64,000 bases of DNA from Streptomyces zhihengii (GCF_016919245.1 NZ_JAFEJA010000001.1:62001-126000); one strand, 5' to 3'; shown: positions 30,001 through 38,820, counted from the stretch's first letter. Program-made: numbers and translations. The notes: generated by a model from the letters alone, not told the origin.

Positions 30001-30450
30001 GGCGACCGGCCGCGCGCCCACTACGACGGACTCCCGGTCGACTTCACCGCCGAGGCCGTGGTCGCCCTGGGCGGCGAGCCGCGCTCGGGATACCGCACCT
30101 TCAGCCTGGTCAACCCCCACGACGACGGCATCTCGCTCGACACCTTCGTCGACTGGCTGAACGCCGCCGGGCACCGCATCGACCGCGTCGACGACTACGA
30201 CGACTGGCTCGCCCGGTTCGAGGCCGCGCTGCGCGCCGCTCCCGAAACGCAGCGGACGCACTCGATCCTCCCGCTCCTGGACGCGCACCGCACACCGGAG
30301 ACCGTCGTCCACGGCTCCGCGATCCCCTCCGCCCGCTTCCGCGCCGCCGTCGAGGAGGCGCGACTCGGCCCGGAAGGCGAGATCCCGCGGCTCTCGTCCG
30401 CCTTCATCGAGAAGTACGCGGACGACCTCGCGCACCTGCTGGCACCGTGA
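27037..30450 (+). CDS. Carboxylic acid reductase (A-PCP-R)
   Basis: The 1137-aa protein is a complete CAR: adenylation domain (1-630) with IYTSGSTGTPKGAMYTE (about 212-228), IIYGSTEAAAVS and YYRTGDIVAEI; PCP with LGGDSMSAVTYSDLLYD (Ser650); thioester reductase with VLLTGASGYLGRFLC (about 743-757), the active-site YATSKWAGEVLL (Tyr919, Lys923) and FRSNMILAH. CARs activate an aryl or alkyl acid with ATP, load it on the PCP and release it as the aldehyde with NADPH. The likely substrate is the cluster's aminobenzoate. ATG at 27037 has GGAGA 9 nt upstream; an ATG five codons earlier is possible. The cluster PPTase should prime it. Confidence 0.94.
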   Translation: MRLARLMADTMERHSDLPALGERARELVKDEETGRTRIGLLPDYDLITYGELWRRVRAVASAWHHGEEHPVRAGDRVAVLGFASADYTTVDLACAHLGAVSVPLQTSSPVSQLGAIVEETAPVVIATSIERLDAAAELAEVSPSVRRLVLFGYEPAADEQYAAYTAALERLGRLGRGLGIDLLRDLAERGAGQPEAPLFEPADGDDPLAMLIYTSGSTGTPKGAMYTERLTRAMWGGAWSQLFSDEHAANLHYMPMSHVAGHSSLKNTLARGGTTYFTANSDLSSFLDDMALARPTEMSLVPRVCEMLFQKYRSELDRRTGGSDDGVPDHVAAEVKRDIRENVLGGRVAWASCGSAPLSAELKEFTESLLGIDVHIIYGSTEAAAVSVDGRLLKPPVTDHRLVDVPELGYYATDSPHPRGELLLKTEAMVPGYYNRPELNAEIFDEDGYYRTGDIVAEIEPGRHVVVDRRKNVLKLSQGEFVATSRLEAVFAVSPLVRQMFVYGNSERSYLLAVVVPTADALTQHGGDTAVLKELLAGSFQEIAKEAGLNSYEIPRDVLIETEPFSQGNGLLSDHRKLLRPQLLEKYRRVLEDTYAAITARETDELRDVRRGGKDRPALETVLRAARALVSTSTAGIGPTTRFRELGGDSMSAVTYSDLLYDIFDIRVPVDLVISRGVELQHLANYVEEKLTTGQRGPTFASVHGAGSSRVHAKDLVLGAFIDERTLESARALPPAAGEARTVLLTGASGYLGRFLCLEWLKRLAPVGGRLICVVRGADDAAAFARLADAFGSEDGEASRAFRELADGRLEVLAGDMAEPRLGLDDQVWRRLAAETDRIVHAGALVNHVLPYNHLFDANVVGTAELVRLALTERLKPFTYISSVAVAAALAGDGALDEDADVRLALPDQPVDDGYASGYATSKWAGEVLLREAHDQYGLPVTTFRSNMILAHTRYTGQLNIPDMFTRLLLSLVVTGIAPRSFYAADGTGDRPRAHYDGLPVDFTAEAVVALGGEPRSGYRTFSLVNPHDDGISLDTFVDWLNAAGHRIDRVDDYDDWLARFEAALRAAPETQRTHSILPLLDAHRTPETVVHGSAIPSARFRAAVEEARLGPEGEIPRLSSAFIEKYADDLAHLLAP

Positions 30451-30455
30451 CGGCG

Positions 30456-30492
30456 GGGCCTCCTTCCCGGCGGCGCGCCGGGAAGGAGGCCC
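30456..30492 (+). terminator. Terminator after carboxylic acid reductase
   Basis: A 17-bp perfect stem (30456-30472 with 30476-30492, 3-nt loop) begins 5 bp after the stop codon. It marks the right edge of the biosynthetic cluster. Confidence 0.85.
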
Positions 30493-30630
30493 GGGCCTCA
30501 CCGGCGCGGCCGCGGCGACCGCCGGGCCGCACGGGTGGGAGCGGTGCCCCGTGGGCAAGGAGCGCGCGGCGGGAACGGCTTTGCGCCCGGTGCGATCGGC
30601 GTGGATGCCGGCTTGCCGGAGGTGTCGCAG

Positions 30631-30942
30631 ATGACCGACGTCGTGCTGACGCTCTCAGTCCGTGACGTGGTGCATGCGGATCTGGCGGCGTGCGGATGGG
30701 CGGGATCCGACCACCACCTGGCCGGCGTGGCCGAGCAGTTGGAACGTGCATCAGGAGCCGCGGTCTGCGGCAGGCCGAACTCGGTGGGGAGGAAAGCAGC
30801 CCCCGGGCCCGCGCGCTGTACGAGAGGCTGGGCCATGTCGCCTACGACCGTCAGCCGGACTCATGGGGACGAGCAGGCCCCTGACGGGTCGCTGCGCCGC
30901 CACGAGACGATGTGTACGCCGATGCGGAAGGAACTCGCGTAG
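30631..30942 (+). pseudogene. GNAT acetyltransferase remnant with frameshifts and internal deletion
   Basis: A good ribosome site (GGAGG) precedes ATG 30631 and the frame begins MTDVVLTLSVRDVVHADL through HHLAGVAEQLERA. The acetyl-CoA-binding middle is missing. The end continues in another frame (GLRQAELGGEESSPRARALY, ERLGHVAYDRQPDSW near 30765-30865), then returns to the first frame for APDGSLRRHETMC and the stop. These pieces are the start and end of a common actinobacterial GNAT family. The gene is broken. Confidence 0.75.
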
Positions 30943-30963
30943 GCGGCACCCGGTGTGGCCCGG

Positions 30964-31315
30964 GGGCTCCGCCCGATGTCCCCGGCCGACGCGGAGGCGC
31001 ACCTCGCGGGGGAGCACTCGTCCGCCGGCTCGACGGCGGTCCCGGCACGCACGAGGCTGCATGCCTGCGAGGGAGGGCTGCGGCGACGCCCGCACCGGGT
31101 GCGCGCGGTGAACCCGCCGTCGTCGACTCCTGGTTCAGCGGACCCGCCTCCATCGCCCCATGGGACGGAAGACCGCTGCCGCACACCGAGGGCCGCCTGC
31201 GGCATGCCCTCCTCGCGGCGGCCGTCGACCGCGTCCGCGCGCGGGAAGCGGCAGTTCAGGCCCTCGGGTGTCAGCCCGCCCGCCCCGGGAGTCGCCCCCG
31301 GGGGCGGGCCGTCTG
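30964..31315 (+). pseudogene. Degraded coding debris, probably second GNAT fragment
   Basis: LRPMSPADAEAHLAGEHSS reads in one frame and LVRRLDGGPGTHEAAC in the next, the usual start of GNATs beginning LRPMSPADAEAHLAGED. After about 31100 another fragment reads VDSWFSGPASIAPWDG without a continuous frame. No intact gene is present here. Confidence 0.45.
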
Positions 31316-31335
31316 ACGGTGTGTCCGACGAGCTG

Positions 31336-32988
31336 CTAGAAGGCGCACACGACGGCGCCGGCGCCGGCGCCGCCGAGGAAGCCCGCGAGGCCGCCCACCA
31401 CCGCGCCCGGGCCGAGGACGGCGCCCGCGACGGTGCCGGTGATGGCCGTGCCGACCGTCCACTGGGCCACGCACTTGTTCCAGGCGGCGTCCCGCTTCTG
31501 GACCTCCTCCTCGTACTGCCGCTTCTCCTCCTCGTCGCACCGGCCGTCGTCATTCTTGTCGCAGACCTCGACGGGGTAGTCCCTCAGTGCGGCGAAGGGA
31601 GCGGCGGCGAGGCGCAGCGGCTGCGCGGAGGGGAAGGAGGCGGGGCCGAGGGTCACGACGGGCAGGGTCTCCGTCCCCTCGACCGTGTCGCCGGAGGCGC
31701 CCTCGATCGTCTGGGTGACCTTGTTGCCGTTGACGGAGATCCTGTACGCGTGCCGGGTGCCGTCCGTGCCGACGACTGCGCCCGGCCGCACGGTGAGGAT
31801 GGCGCGGCCGTCGGCGTCGGTGATCCGTGCCCCCTCGCCGTGGGCGGCGAGCCGGGTGCCGGGAGGCAGGTCGATGGTGCTGGTGGCACTGGTGGCGAGG
31901 GTCTGGATCACGGGCTCGCCGGCTGGCGGAGGGGTCGCGCCGGGCGGCGTCGAGCCGGTGTGCGCGATGTACATCGTCGACCCGACCGGGGAGTCGACGA
32001 CCGGGACCGTCACCTCCCCCTCCGTCGTCCAGGGGAAGCCGCCCTTGTCGAAGGTCCAGATGCCGGTGACCTGTTTGGCCACCGCCGCGAAGTCGACCCA
32101 GCCGTACTGCTGGGGCGGCACGACGACGACCACCCCGTTGATCTCGGACTCGTTGGACTGGTAGGTGACCGTCCCGCTCAGCTGGGCGGAGACCATCGCC
32201 TGCATCGGTACCGAGACGCCCACCGAGGTGGAGACACCGGAGGTGAAGCTCTGCGACCAGCCGCTGTGGTAGATGGTCGTGAAGATCTGGCTCACCTTCT
32301 CGGAGGTGTCGTTGAACCAGACCGAGGACGCCTTCTCCCTCGGGAGGGGCCCGGGCGCGCCTTCCGCGGTCTGCCGCCAGGAGCAGGTGGAGCTGTTGGT
32401 GGAGCACAGGCGGGTGTAGTACTCGGTGGCGAGCCTGCGTGCCTCCGGCTGCTGTGCCGCCGGCACGGTCCACTCCTGCGCCGGTGTGCCGTTGCACCCG
32501 TACACCTGGGTCCAGGCGTCGGAGTGCTGGGCTCCCTGCACGATGTCCAGGCAGCGGGTGTTGGTGCGGCGTACCAGCGTGAAGGTGTTCGCCTTGCCGG
32601 CGACGGGGCGGAAGTGCCACTCCTGGCCGGCCTTGCCGCACGTCTGCTGGCTGAGCGGGAAGGCCTCGGTCAGGCACTTGCCGGTGACGGTGTTGGCGAT
32701 CTGGAACTCGCCGTGGCCGAGCGGGACCAGCCGCCAGTTCTGGTGGTGCCCGGGGGTGTTGTTCGCCACGACGAACACACCGTCGCCCGTGTTGCCGTTC
32801 TGCACGTCGAGCCGGCGGCCGTTGCCCGTGGTGAACGTCCAGGCGTCGTCGTCGGCCGCCTCGACGGCGTTCGCCTGCCGCGGCGCCTCGGCCGCCCGGG
32901 CCGTGGCGACGGTCCCGGTGGCGAGCAGGAGCAGGGCGACGAGCGGCGCCGCGATCAGGCGGAGAGCGCGTCCGAGGGGTAATCGCAT
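31336..32988 (-). CDS. Secreted beta-trefoil lectin / aerolysin-like protein with EF-hand and glycine-zipper tail
   Basis: The 550-aa protein has a signal peptide (LIAAPLVALLLLATGTVATA). A ricin-type trefoil covers about 45-185 (GRRLDVQNGNTGDG, RCLDIVQGAQHSDAW, AQEWTVP). The middle region (about 220-330) has alternating Ser/Thr/Val strands (SGWSQSFTSGVSTSVGVSVP) and WTTEGEVTVPV, as in aerolysin/ETX-MTX2 beta-pore proteins. Near the C-terminus an EF-hand loop (DKNDDGRCDEEE) and a charged helix precede a Gly/Ala zipper segment (GTVAGAVLGPGAVVGGLAGF) able to enter membranes. ATG at 32988 has GGAAGG upstream. Codon 3 is TTA. Toxin function is inferred; it could also be a lectin-type adhesin. Confidence 0.72.
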   Translation of the reverse strand: MRLPLGRALRLIAAPLVALLLLATGTVATARAAEAPRQANAVEAADDDAWTFTTGNGRRLDVQNGNTGDGVFVVANNTPGHHQNWRLVPLGHGEFQIANTVTGKCLTEAFPLSQQTCGKAGQEWHFRPVAGKANTFTLVRRTNTRCLDIVQGAQHSDAWTQVYGCNGTPAQEWTVPAAQQPEARRLATEYYTRLCSTNSSTCSWRQTAEGAPGPLPREKASSVWFNDTSEKVSQIFTTIYHSGWSQSFTSGVSTSVGVSVPMQAMVSAQLSGTVTYQSNESEINGVVVVVPPQQYGWVDFAAVAKQVTGIWTFDKGGFPWTTEGEVTVPVVDSPVGSTMYIAHTGSTPPGATPPPAGEPVIQTLATSATSTIDLPPGTRLAAHGEGARITDADGRAILTVRPGAVVGTDGTRHAYRISVNGNKVTQTIEGASGDTVEGTETLPVVTLGPASFPSAQPLRLAAAPFAALRDYPVEVCDKNDDGRCDEEEKRQYEEEVQKRDAAWNKCVAQWTVGTAITGTVAGAVLGPGAVVGGLAGFLGGAGAGAVVCAF

Positions 32989-33301
32989 GGCAGCCTTCCA
33001 TGGCGGGGCCGGATGTCGGGACCGGATGTCCCGAGCGCCGGTGAGCCTAGGCATGATCTGTACGGAGTCGGTCGTTCCACGGTGCTCTCCACCGGAAAGC
33101 GATCAGGTTTGGCTCAAAGCCTACTGACACGATGTCTTATTGGGCGGGGCGGGCGCCCTCCCGGGTGGGCGCGCCAATGGGCTGCCGTGTGACCGCCCAC
33201 GCCCAACCGGCCCTCCCCTACAACCTTTTGGCAAGGACGCGGGTCTCAGCCTGCGGCGCCGAACCACCTCGTGTTCATGCGACGTTCCCCGGGAGGAACC
33301 T

Positions 33302-35578
33302 TTGATCTCCGCACGTACGACCCGCGTCTCGGCCGCGATCGCCACCGTGCTCGCCGTCACGCTCGGCGCCGGCGCCCTGTCCGTGCCGGCCACCGCCGCA
33401 CCCGTGCCGGCCGCCGCGGCGGACGAGACCGGCACGCGGCAGGCCGCCGTGAGCTACCCGGTGCGCGGAAACCTCGAAGCCGCGGGGAAGACCGGATTCC
33501 TCACCAGCGAGCCGTCCCGGAAGTTCCGGTGGACCAGGTATGCCGACGGGTCGGCCACCGCGATCGACGCCTCCGTGGCCGACTCCACCGGCACCGACGT
33601 GATCATGACCGGGCTGGGGCGGTCCCTCCGCCGCTCGCTGGTCGTCAAGCTCCACGACATGGCCGCCGGCGGCAGCACCGTCACCATCGACCGCGGCCCG
33701 CTGAACGGCGTCTACGTGCGCGCCGTCTCCAAGGACACGGTCCTGGCGGAAGTGACCACGGCGGACGGCTCCGTCGAGCTGCGCCTCGTCACCCGCACCG
33801 GCGGCACCGTGACGCAGCGGAAGGTCGAGGGCATCCCGGCCGGGGCCTCGTCCATCGCCGCCACCCCCGCGCGCGACGGCTCGGTGCTCGTCGACTACTA
33901 CCTGGGGAGCGGCACTCCCACGCAGTGGCGGAGCCAGTTCGCCGTGGTGGACCTCGCCGCCGCCAAGGTCGTCTCCACACACGAGACCGAGGCCTACGGC
34001 AGCGGGCTCGGGGCATTCAGCGCGCTCTCCGCCACCCACCTGGCCTGGTCCGCGGAAGGCGGGACGTACTACACCGTGGACCGTGCCACCGGCACCGAGT
34101 CCCGGATCGACCTGGACTTCGACTTCTACCAGGGCGAGCGCAGCGCCGTCGGCCTGCTGGGCTCGTGGGCGATGTACGGAACCCCGGCGTTGCTGGAGGG
34201 CGACGGCACGGGCGACACGAGGAAGCTGGTCCCCTTCACGGCGAAGTCGCTGGCCTCGGGCGAGACGGTCGAGCTCCTCGACTACGTGGAGGCGGTGAAG
34301 CCCGGCCCCGACAACACCCTGCTGGCCCGCGGCGGCACCGTGGACAAGGGCGAGGGTCTCTACCGGATCGCCCTCGGCGCGGACGGCACACCGGCCGCCG
34401 AACTGGTCGCCTCCACCGGGGAGCCGACGAAACTCCTCTACCTCGGGCAGCAGTTCCCGCTCACGGTCGACGTCACCTCCCCGATACCGCTGAAGTGGAA
34501 GCTGTCCCGGGAGAACGCCGACGTCCACCTGACGATCCGGCACCGCGCCACCGGCGTGGTCTTCGACAAGACGCTGCGCCTGTACAGCGAGTCCTCGGGC
34601 AGCGAGTACCTGTACAGCGACGGTTCCTTCGGCGTCACCTGGGCGCAGATCTCGGCCGAGACGGGCAGAGAAGCCCCGGCCGGTGAATACGAGTGGACGT
34701 TCGTCGCCCACCCGCAGAACGGCGTCGGCCCCTCCACGGACGCCACCGGCAACATCGAGGCCGTCGAGGGCCTCTCCACCGCGCACGACCTCGACTGGAA
34801 CGGCACCCCCGACCTGCTGGCCCGTGATGCCCAGGGCGTGCTGTGGACGGTCGGCACCACGTACGACACGGCGGGCAGGACCCTCCTGCCGCGGCCGTAC
34901 GGGCCCGAGAAGGTCGGCGGCGGCTGGCAGGTCTACGACCGGATCGAGACGGTCGGCGGCATCGGTTCCGGCGCCGCCGACTTCGTCGCCCGCGACCGGA
35001 GCGGCGTCCTGTGGCTGTACGACGTGACCGGCACCGGCTACCGGGCCGCGTTCGCGGCCCGCAGATCCCTGGGCGGCGGCTGGAACACCTACACCCACAT
35101 CACCGGCGGCAGCGACCTGAACGGCGACGGCCGCCCCGACCTGATCGCGGCCGACAAGGCCGGTGTCCTGTGGATGTACCGCGGCACCGGAGACACCGCC
35201 GCCCCCTTCGCCAAGCGGCAGAAGATCGGCAACGGCGGCTGGGGCATCTACAACCAGCTCACGGCCACCGGCGACATCGGCGGTGCCTCCGCCGGTGACC
35301 TGGTCGCCCGTGACCGGGACGGCGTGCTGTGGCTCTACCTCGGCAAGGGCGACGGCACCTTCGCCGCCCGCACGCGGATCGGCGGCGGCTGGCAGGCGTA
35401 CACCGACACCATCGGCATCGGCGACGCCGACCACGACGGCCACCCCGACCTGTACGCCTACGGCCCCGGCAACAAGGGCTGGTACTACGCCGGAACCGGC
35501 TACTGGAAGGCTCCCTTCGGCGCCCGGGCCGCCGCCCCCGTCCTGCCGGCAGAGGGCAGCTACAACCACGTCTCCTGA
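33302..35578 (+). CDS. Secreted FG-GAP/VCBS repeat protein
   Basis: A 758-aa exported protein. Start: TTG at 33302 preceded by GGAGG with 5-nt spacing; no ATG nearby gives a signal peptide. The N-terminus (RVSAAIATVLAVTLGAGALS, ending ATAAPVPAAAA) is a Sec signal. The first 450 residues look like a beta-rich propeller-like domain of unknown role. From about 490 come FG-GAP/VCBS blades with calcium-type loops (SDLNGDGRPDLIAADKAGVL, GDADHDGHPDLYAYGPG), ending YNHVS. It is paralogous to the protein at 57244-59547, including the C-terminus. Divergent from the lectin/aerolysin-like gene with a 313-bp shared promoter region. Confidence 0.82.
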   Translation: MISARTTRVSAAIATVLAVTLGAGALSVPATAAPVPAAAADETGTRQAAVSYPVRGNLEAAGKTGFLTSEPSRKFRWTRYADGSATAIDASVADSTGTDVIMTGLGRSLRRSLVVKLHDMAAGGSTVTIDRGPLNGVYVRAVSKDTVLAEVTTADGSVELRLVTRTGGTVTQRKVEGIPAGASSIAATPARDGSVLVDYYLGSGTPTQWRSQFAVVDLAAAKVVSTHETEAYGSGLGAFSALSATHLAWSAEGGTYYTVDRATGTESRIDLDFDFYQGERSAVGLLGSWAMYGTPALLEGDGTGDTRKLVPFTAKSLASGETVELLDYVEAVKPGPDNTLLARGGTVDKGEGLYRIALGADGTPAAELVASTGEPTKLLYLGQQFPLTVDVTSPIPLKWKLSRENADVHLTIRHRATGVVFDKTLRLYSESSGSEYLYSDGSFGVTWAQISAETGREAPAGEYEWTFVAHPQNGVGPSTDATGNIEAVEGLSTAHDLDWNGTPDLLARDAQGVLWTVGTTYDTAGRTLLPRPYGPEKVGGGWQVYDRIETVGGIGSGAADFVARDRSGVLWLYDVTGTGYRAAFAARRSLGGGWNTYTHITGGSDLNGDGRPDLIAADKAGVLWMYRGTGDTAAPFAKRQKIGNGGWGIYNQLTATGDIGGASAGDLVARDRDGVLWLYLGKGDGTFAARTRIGGGWQAYTDTIGIGDADHDGHPDLYAYGPGNKGWYYAGTGYWKAPFGARAAAPVLPAEGSYNHVS

Positions 35579-35585
35579 TCCGCCG

Positions 35586-35614
35586 CGGGCAGGGGCGCAC
35601 TCGGCCCCTGCCCG
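35586..35614 (+). terminator. Hairpin after FG-GAP gene
   Basis: An 11-bp stem CGGGCAGGGGC / GCCCCTGCCCG with 7-nt loop, starting 8 bp after the stop. The remaining 330 bp to the next gene (35615-35944) show no supported feature. Confidence 0.75.
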
Positions 35615-35944
35615 CTCCCGAACGCGCACCGCGCACCGCATCCCGGCGTCGGCCGGGGCGGAGCCACCGCGGTGGCCGGCCGGCCGCGGGAGCCGGCCCC
35701 CGCGGCCGGCACACGGCGACGGTCAGCGAACCATCACGAAGCAGGCCGCCCGTGCCGCGCCACGCTCTCCCCAGGCCCCCTCGGAGGGCCGCACGGACCA
35801 GCAGCTGCCCTTCTTCTCCGACGTGGCCGTCCACGCCCTCGGCGCGCCGATGTACTCGCCGCCGCAGGCTGCCGCCGTCGTTCTCGCTGCGGCCGGCTCC
35901 GGCGGCGGAGGGATCCGCCCGGCGGGCGGGCGGCCCGGTCGCCG

Positions 35945-38368
35945 TCACTCCCCCGCCGGACCGGCCGGCGCGGATCCCGGTGGTGCCACGGTGAGCGTGG
36001 CGTGACCGAGGTGCCGCTGGAGGTGGATGTGGCGGAACTGGTAGACGGCGCCCGTCCGCCGCAGGACGCCCCGGTGGTACGCGTCCCGGAGGAAGGCGTC
36101 GGCGTTCCAGGGCAGGCGGCCCCGCAGCGGCAGCAGGAGGCGGACGAAGATCAGCCACTGCCCCCACGCGGTGAAGCACAGTGCGTACGACAGGGCGCCG
36201 CCGATGCCGCCCACCGTGCCGATGACGATCGCGTCCTGCGGCAGCCAGATCAGCGGGCCCAGGACCGGGTCCAGCAGGTCGGTGACCAGCCCTCCGCCGA
36301 AGGCGATCGCCAGGGCGAGGGCGGGCGCGATGACGCAGAACTGGCTCCGTACCGCTCTGCGGTTGGCGTCGAGGAGACTGTCGGGGGTGGCCGCGGAGGA
36401 CACGTCCAGGGGCGCTTCCAGCACGGCGGTCAGTCCGAAGACCGTGCCGAAGGCGATGCCGAAGATCAGCCCGAGGAGCAACGCGTCGGTCGCCAGGATC
36501 CGCAGCACCTCGGACGACTTGAGCGTCCAGTCGAGGTAGAGCACCCGCTGCAGCGTCGTGGTGCAGGAGACGCCGATGCCCACGGCGAGCCCCGCCAGCA
36601 GCATCACCCCGAATCGGGCGGCGAACGCACGGGCCGGTGAGCGCCCGGTGCCGAGTCCGCCGCGCAGGCTCAGGCGCGTGCGCGAGGGCGCGAAGGCGCT
36701 GCCGCCGAACGTGGTCATCCCCGCGTACAGGGCGCCGCAGGTGATCCCCGCGCCGAGCCCGAGGGCGGCGCCCTGGGTCATCACCGCGACGAAGGGGACC
36801 TGCTGGTAGAACAGGGCGATCAGCGCGTTGGTCAGCCAGACCAGCCCGGCGACGGACAGCGCGGACACCGCCGCCACGGCGAGCGCGCGGGTCGAGACGC
36901 GCAGCGACCCTCCGATCTGCCACCACGCGATGTCCTGCCGCTCCCGGCCGGCGTGCACCAGGTGGCGGGCGAGGTGGCCGAACCAGCGCACGGCGCGCTC
37001 CGGGGTCCATTCCCGTCCGCGCGCCTCCCGGGCGCGGCGCTCGGACGCGCGCGGCCGGTAGACCGTCGGGACGAAGGCGGAGAGCAGGTGCCGCCGCAGG
37101 GAGTCCTCCGTCGGGAAGCGCGAGGCGTCCGTCAGCTCCCCCGGGTCCCCGGTCTGCCCCTCGCCGTACACCGTGCGGGCCAGGAACACCATCAGCGGGG
37201 TGTCGAGGACCCGGCGGAGCTGCGCCTGCGGGTCGGTCCGCCCCGCCAGGGCCCGGCTCCACGGGCCGTCGCCCGGCGGCCCGGAGCGAGTGGCGCGGGG
37301 CATGTACTCCAGCAGGTCGGCCGGCGTGATCGCGGTCAGTTCCACCGCGGCAGCCCACTTCAGGGGCGTTCTGCTGTCCGGCGCGGGCTGTACGGCCATC
37401 GCGTACTCGTCGGGGCGGCTGGTCAGGACGAGCGGCAGCGACGTCCGGTTGAGTTCCTCGAGCGCGCTGCGCCGCAGGCCCTCGGCCATCTCGTCGAAGC
37501 CGTCCAGCACCGGCAGTACGTGGCCGTCGTCGACCAGTGCGGCGGCCAGCGTCCCGTCGGGGGACGCACCGCGGGCCAGGTACGGGTGGTCGCGCAGCAG
37601 CCGGTCGGTCAGCCAGCCGCGCAGCGTGTGGACCGTCGGATCCCAGGAACCGATGCCGAAGATCACCGGAACGGGGCCGCTGTCGGGGCCGGCGCCGCCC
37701 CGGAGGAGGTCGAGGACGAGCCGGACGGCGAGGACCGACTTGCCCGAGCCCGCCTGTCCGAGGACGATCAGGCGCCGCGATTCGATGCTCCGGTACAGGT
37801 CGCCGATTCCGTGCTGATCGCCGTTCAGGTCCAGCGGCTCGGCCGAGGCACCCGGCGGCAGGCGCCGGATGTTCGCTTCGAGGTCGGTGATTGTGGTGGA
37901 CACGGAACGCCAGCGCACCGGGAGCGGGTACGGGTCGAGGACCAGGCGCTGTTCCTCCTCGCGCCGCAGCCGGCGCCGTGTCTCCGTGGCGAGCGCGGCG
38001 ACGGCTTCGGACAGGCCGGTGCCGGCCGGCCGGGGGGACTCCGGCCGGAGGGGTCCCCGTCGGGGGGATTCCTCCGCGAGGGTTTCCTGCCGGGCGTCCG
38101 GCGGCGGGGGTGCCGTCGTGACGGGTTCGGCCGGGACCTCGGCCTGAAGTGCGGTCAGCACGGCGGCCATGCGCCGGCGGTCCTCGGCGTCCGGCTCCAT
38201 GGCATCGAGCAGCCGGGTCACCGTGTCCCTGCGGACGTTGCGGGACTTCCCCGTCTCGATCCGGCTGATGTGGGTCGCGCTGATGCCGGAGCGCTCCTCC
38301 AGCTTCAGCTGGCTCAGTCCCGCCTTCTCCCGGAGCTCCCTCAGTAAGGGACCGAGCTCATCCGTCAC
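35945..38368 (-). CDS. XRE-NACHT STAND ATPase with membrane domain
   Basis: The 807-aa protein has an XRE HTH (about residues 5-60: AGLSQLKLEERSGISATHIS), a disordered linker, and a NACHT NTPase with Walker A VLGQAGSGKSVL (about 203-214) and Walker B VLPVLDGFDEMAEG (about 293). About eight hydrophobic segments follow (540-760) and a final FRHIHLQRHLGHATL motif shared by similar Streptomyces proteins. Start: GTG at 38368 with AAGGG upstream; a -10-like TAGACT just before it argues against the longer ATG form. Codon 8 is TTA. It fits signalling or NLR-like defence STAND proteins, but no effector domain is recognisable. Confidence 0.82.
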   Translation of the reverse strand: MTDELGPLLRELREKAGLSQLKLEERSGISATHISRIETGKSRNVRRDTVTRLLDAMEPDAEDRRRMAAVLTALQAEVPAEPVTTAPPPPDARQETLAEESPRRGPLRPESPRPAGTGLSEAVAALATETRRRLRREEEQRLVLDPYPLPVRWRSVSTTITDLEANIRRLPPGASAEPLDLNGDQHGIGDLYRSIESRRLIVLGQAGSGKSVLAVRLVLDLLRGGAGPDSGPVPVIFGIGSWDPTVHTLRGWLTDRLLRDHPYLARGASPDGTLAAALVDDGHVLPVLDGFDEMAEGLRRSALEELNRTSLPLVLTSRPDEYAMAVQPAPDSRTPLKWAAAVELTAITPADLLEYMPRATRSGPPGDGPWSRALAGRTDPQAQLRRVLDTPLMVFLARTVYGEGQTGDPGELTDASRFPTEDSLRRHLLSAFVPTVYRPRASERRAREARGREWTPERAVRWFGHLARHLVHAGRERQDIAWWQIGGSLRVSTRALAVAAVSALSVAGLVWLTNALIALFYQQVPFVAVMTQGAALGLGAGITCGALYAGMTTFGGSAFAPSRTRLSLRGGLGTGRSPARAFAARFGVMLLAGLAVGIGVSCTTTLQRVLYLDWTLKSSEVLRILATDALLLGLIFGIAFGTVFGLTAVLEAPLDVSSAATPDSLLDANRRAVRSQFCVIAPALALAIAFGGGLVTDLLDPVLGPLIWLPQDAIVIGTVGGIGGALSYALCFTAWGQWLIFVRLLLPLRGRLPWNADAFLRDAYHRGVLRRTGAVYQFRHIHLQRHLGHATLTVAPPGSAPAGPAGE

Positions 38369-38422
38369 GTCGACGCCCTTCTGCCTGGTGAACGGGGCGC
38401 CGCAGTCTAGCGGGACGGCCTT

Positions 38423-38434
38423 GACATATATGTC
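38423..38434. promoter_or_regulatory. GACATATATGTC palindrome
   Basis: A perfect AT-rich 12-bp palindrome 55 bp upstream of the GTG start of the XRE-NACHT gene. It could be its own HTH operator; a TAGACT -10-like element lies between it and the gene. Confidence 0.5.
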
Positions 38435-38592
38435 GAGGGCCATGTCATGGCCGCCTCACCGGCCCGCTGCCAGGCTCGGAGCCACCTGAACCGCCCGCGG
38501 CCCGGGGGAAGCCGGCTGCCGCCGGTCCCCGGCGCGGGCAGCGCGGCCGGTCCCTCGTGCGGGCGGCGCCTGACAGAAGGGCGGGAGTCGAC

Positions 38593-38820
38593 ATGGCCTA
38601 TCGCTACTGGTGCGGTGAATGCCGTCACCGGACCTCGTGGCTTCGTCAGTCCGAGGCCGAGCGGAAGCACCTCGACCACTACGTGGCCGAGCATCCGCGC
38701 ATCGCGCCGGGAGGGCGGATCGAGATCGACGAGAAGGACCCCGAGGGGGGATCGGGATGCTTGCTCGTCCTGGTCCTTCTCTCCCTCGTGCTGGTTCTTC
38801 CGGCCGCGTGCCAGCGCTGA
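38593..38820 (+). CDS. Small zinc-ribbon-like membrane protein
   Basis: A 75-aa protein. The N-terminus has a CxxC...H pattern (YWCGECRHRTSWLRQ, then HLDHYVAEHP) suggesting one metal site; the C-terminal 20 residues (CLLVLVLLSLVLVLPAAC) form one membrane segment. ATG at 38593 has GGGAG upstream. Function unknown. It lies 59 bp upstream of the secreted esterase gene and may be cotranscribed with it. Confidence 0.7.
   Translation: MAYRYWCGECRHRTSWLRQSEAERKHLDHYVAEHPRIAPGGRIEIDEKDPEGGSGCLLVLVLLSLVLVLPAACQR

Noticed and set aside
20601..30450. Phenazine cluster
   Set aside because: PhzC, PhzD and PhzE homologues are present but PhzF, PhzA/B and PhzG are not found in the window, so the core cannot be built.
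38369..38443. Longer ATG start of the XRE-NACHT protein
   Set aside because: No ribosome site, and the candidate promoter elements lie between that ATG and the GTG at 38368, which has AAGGG upstream.
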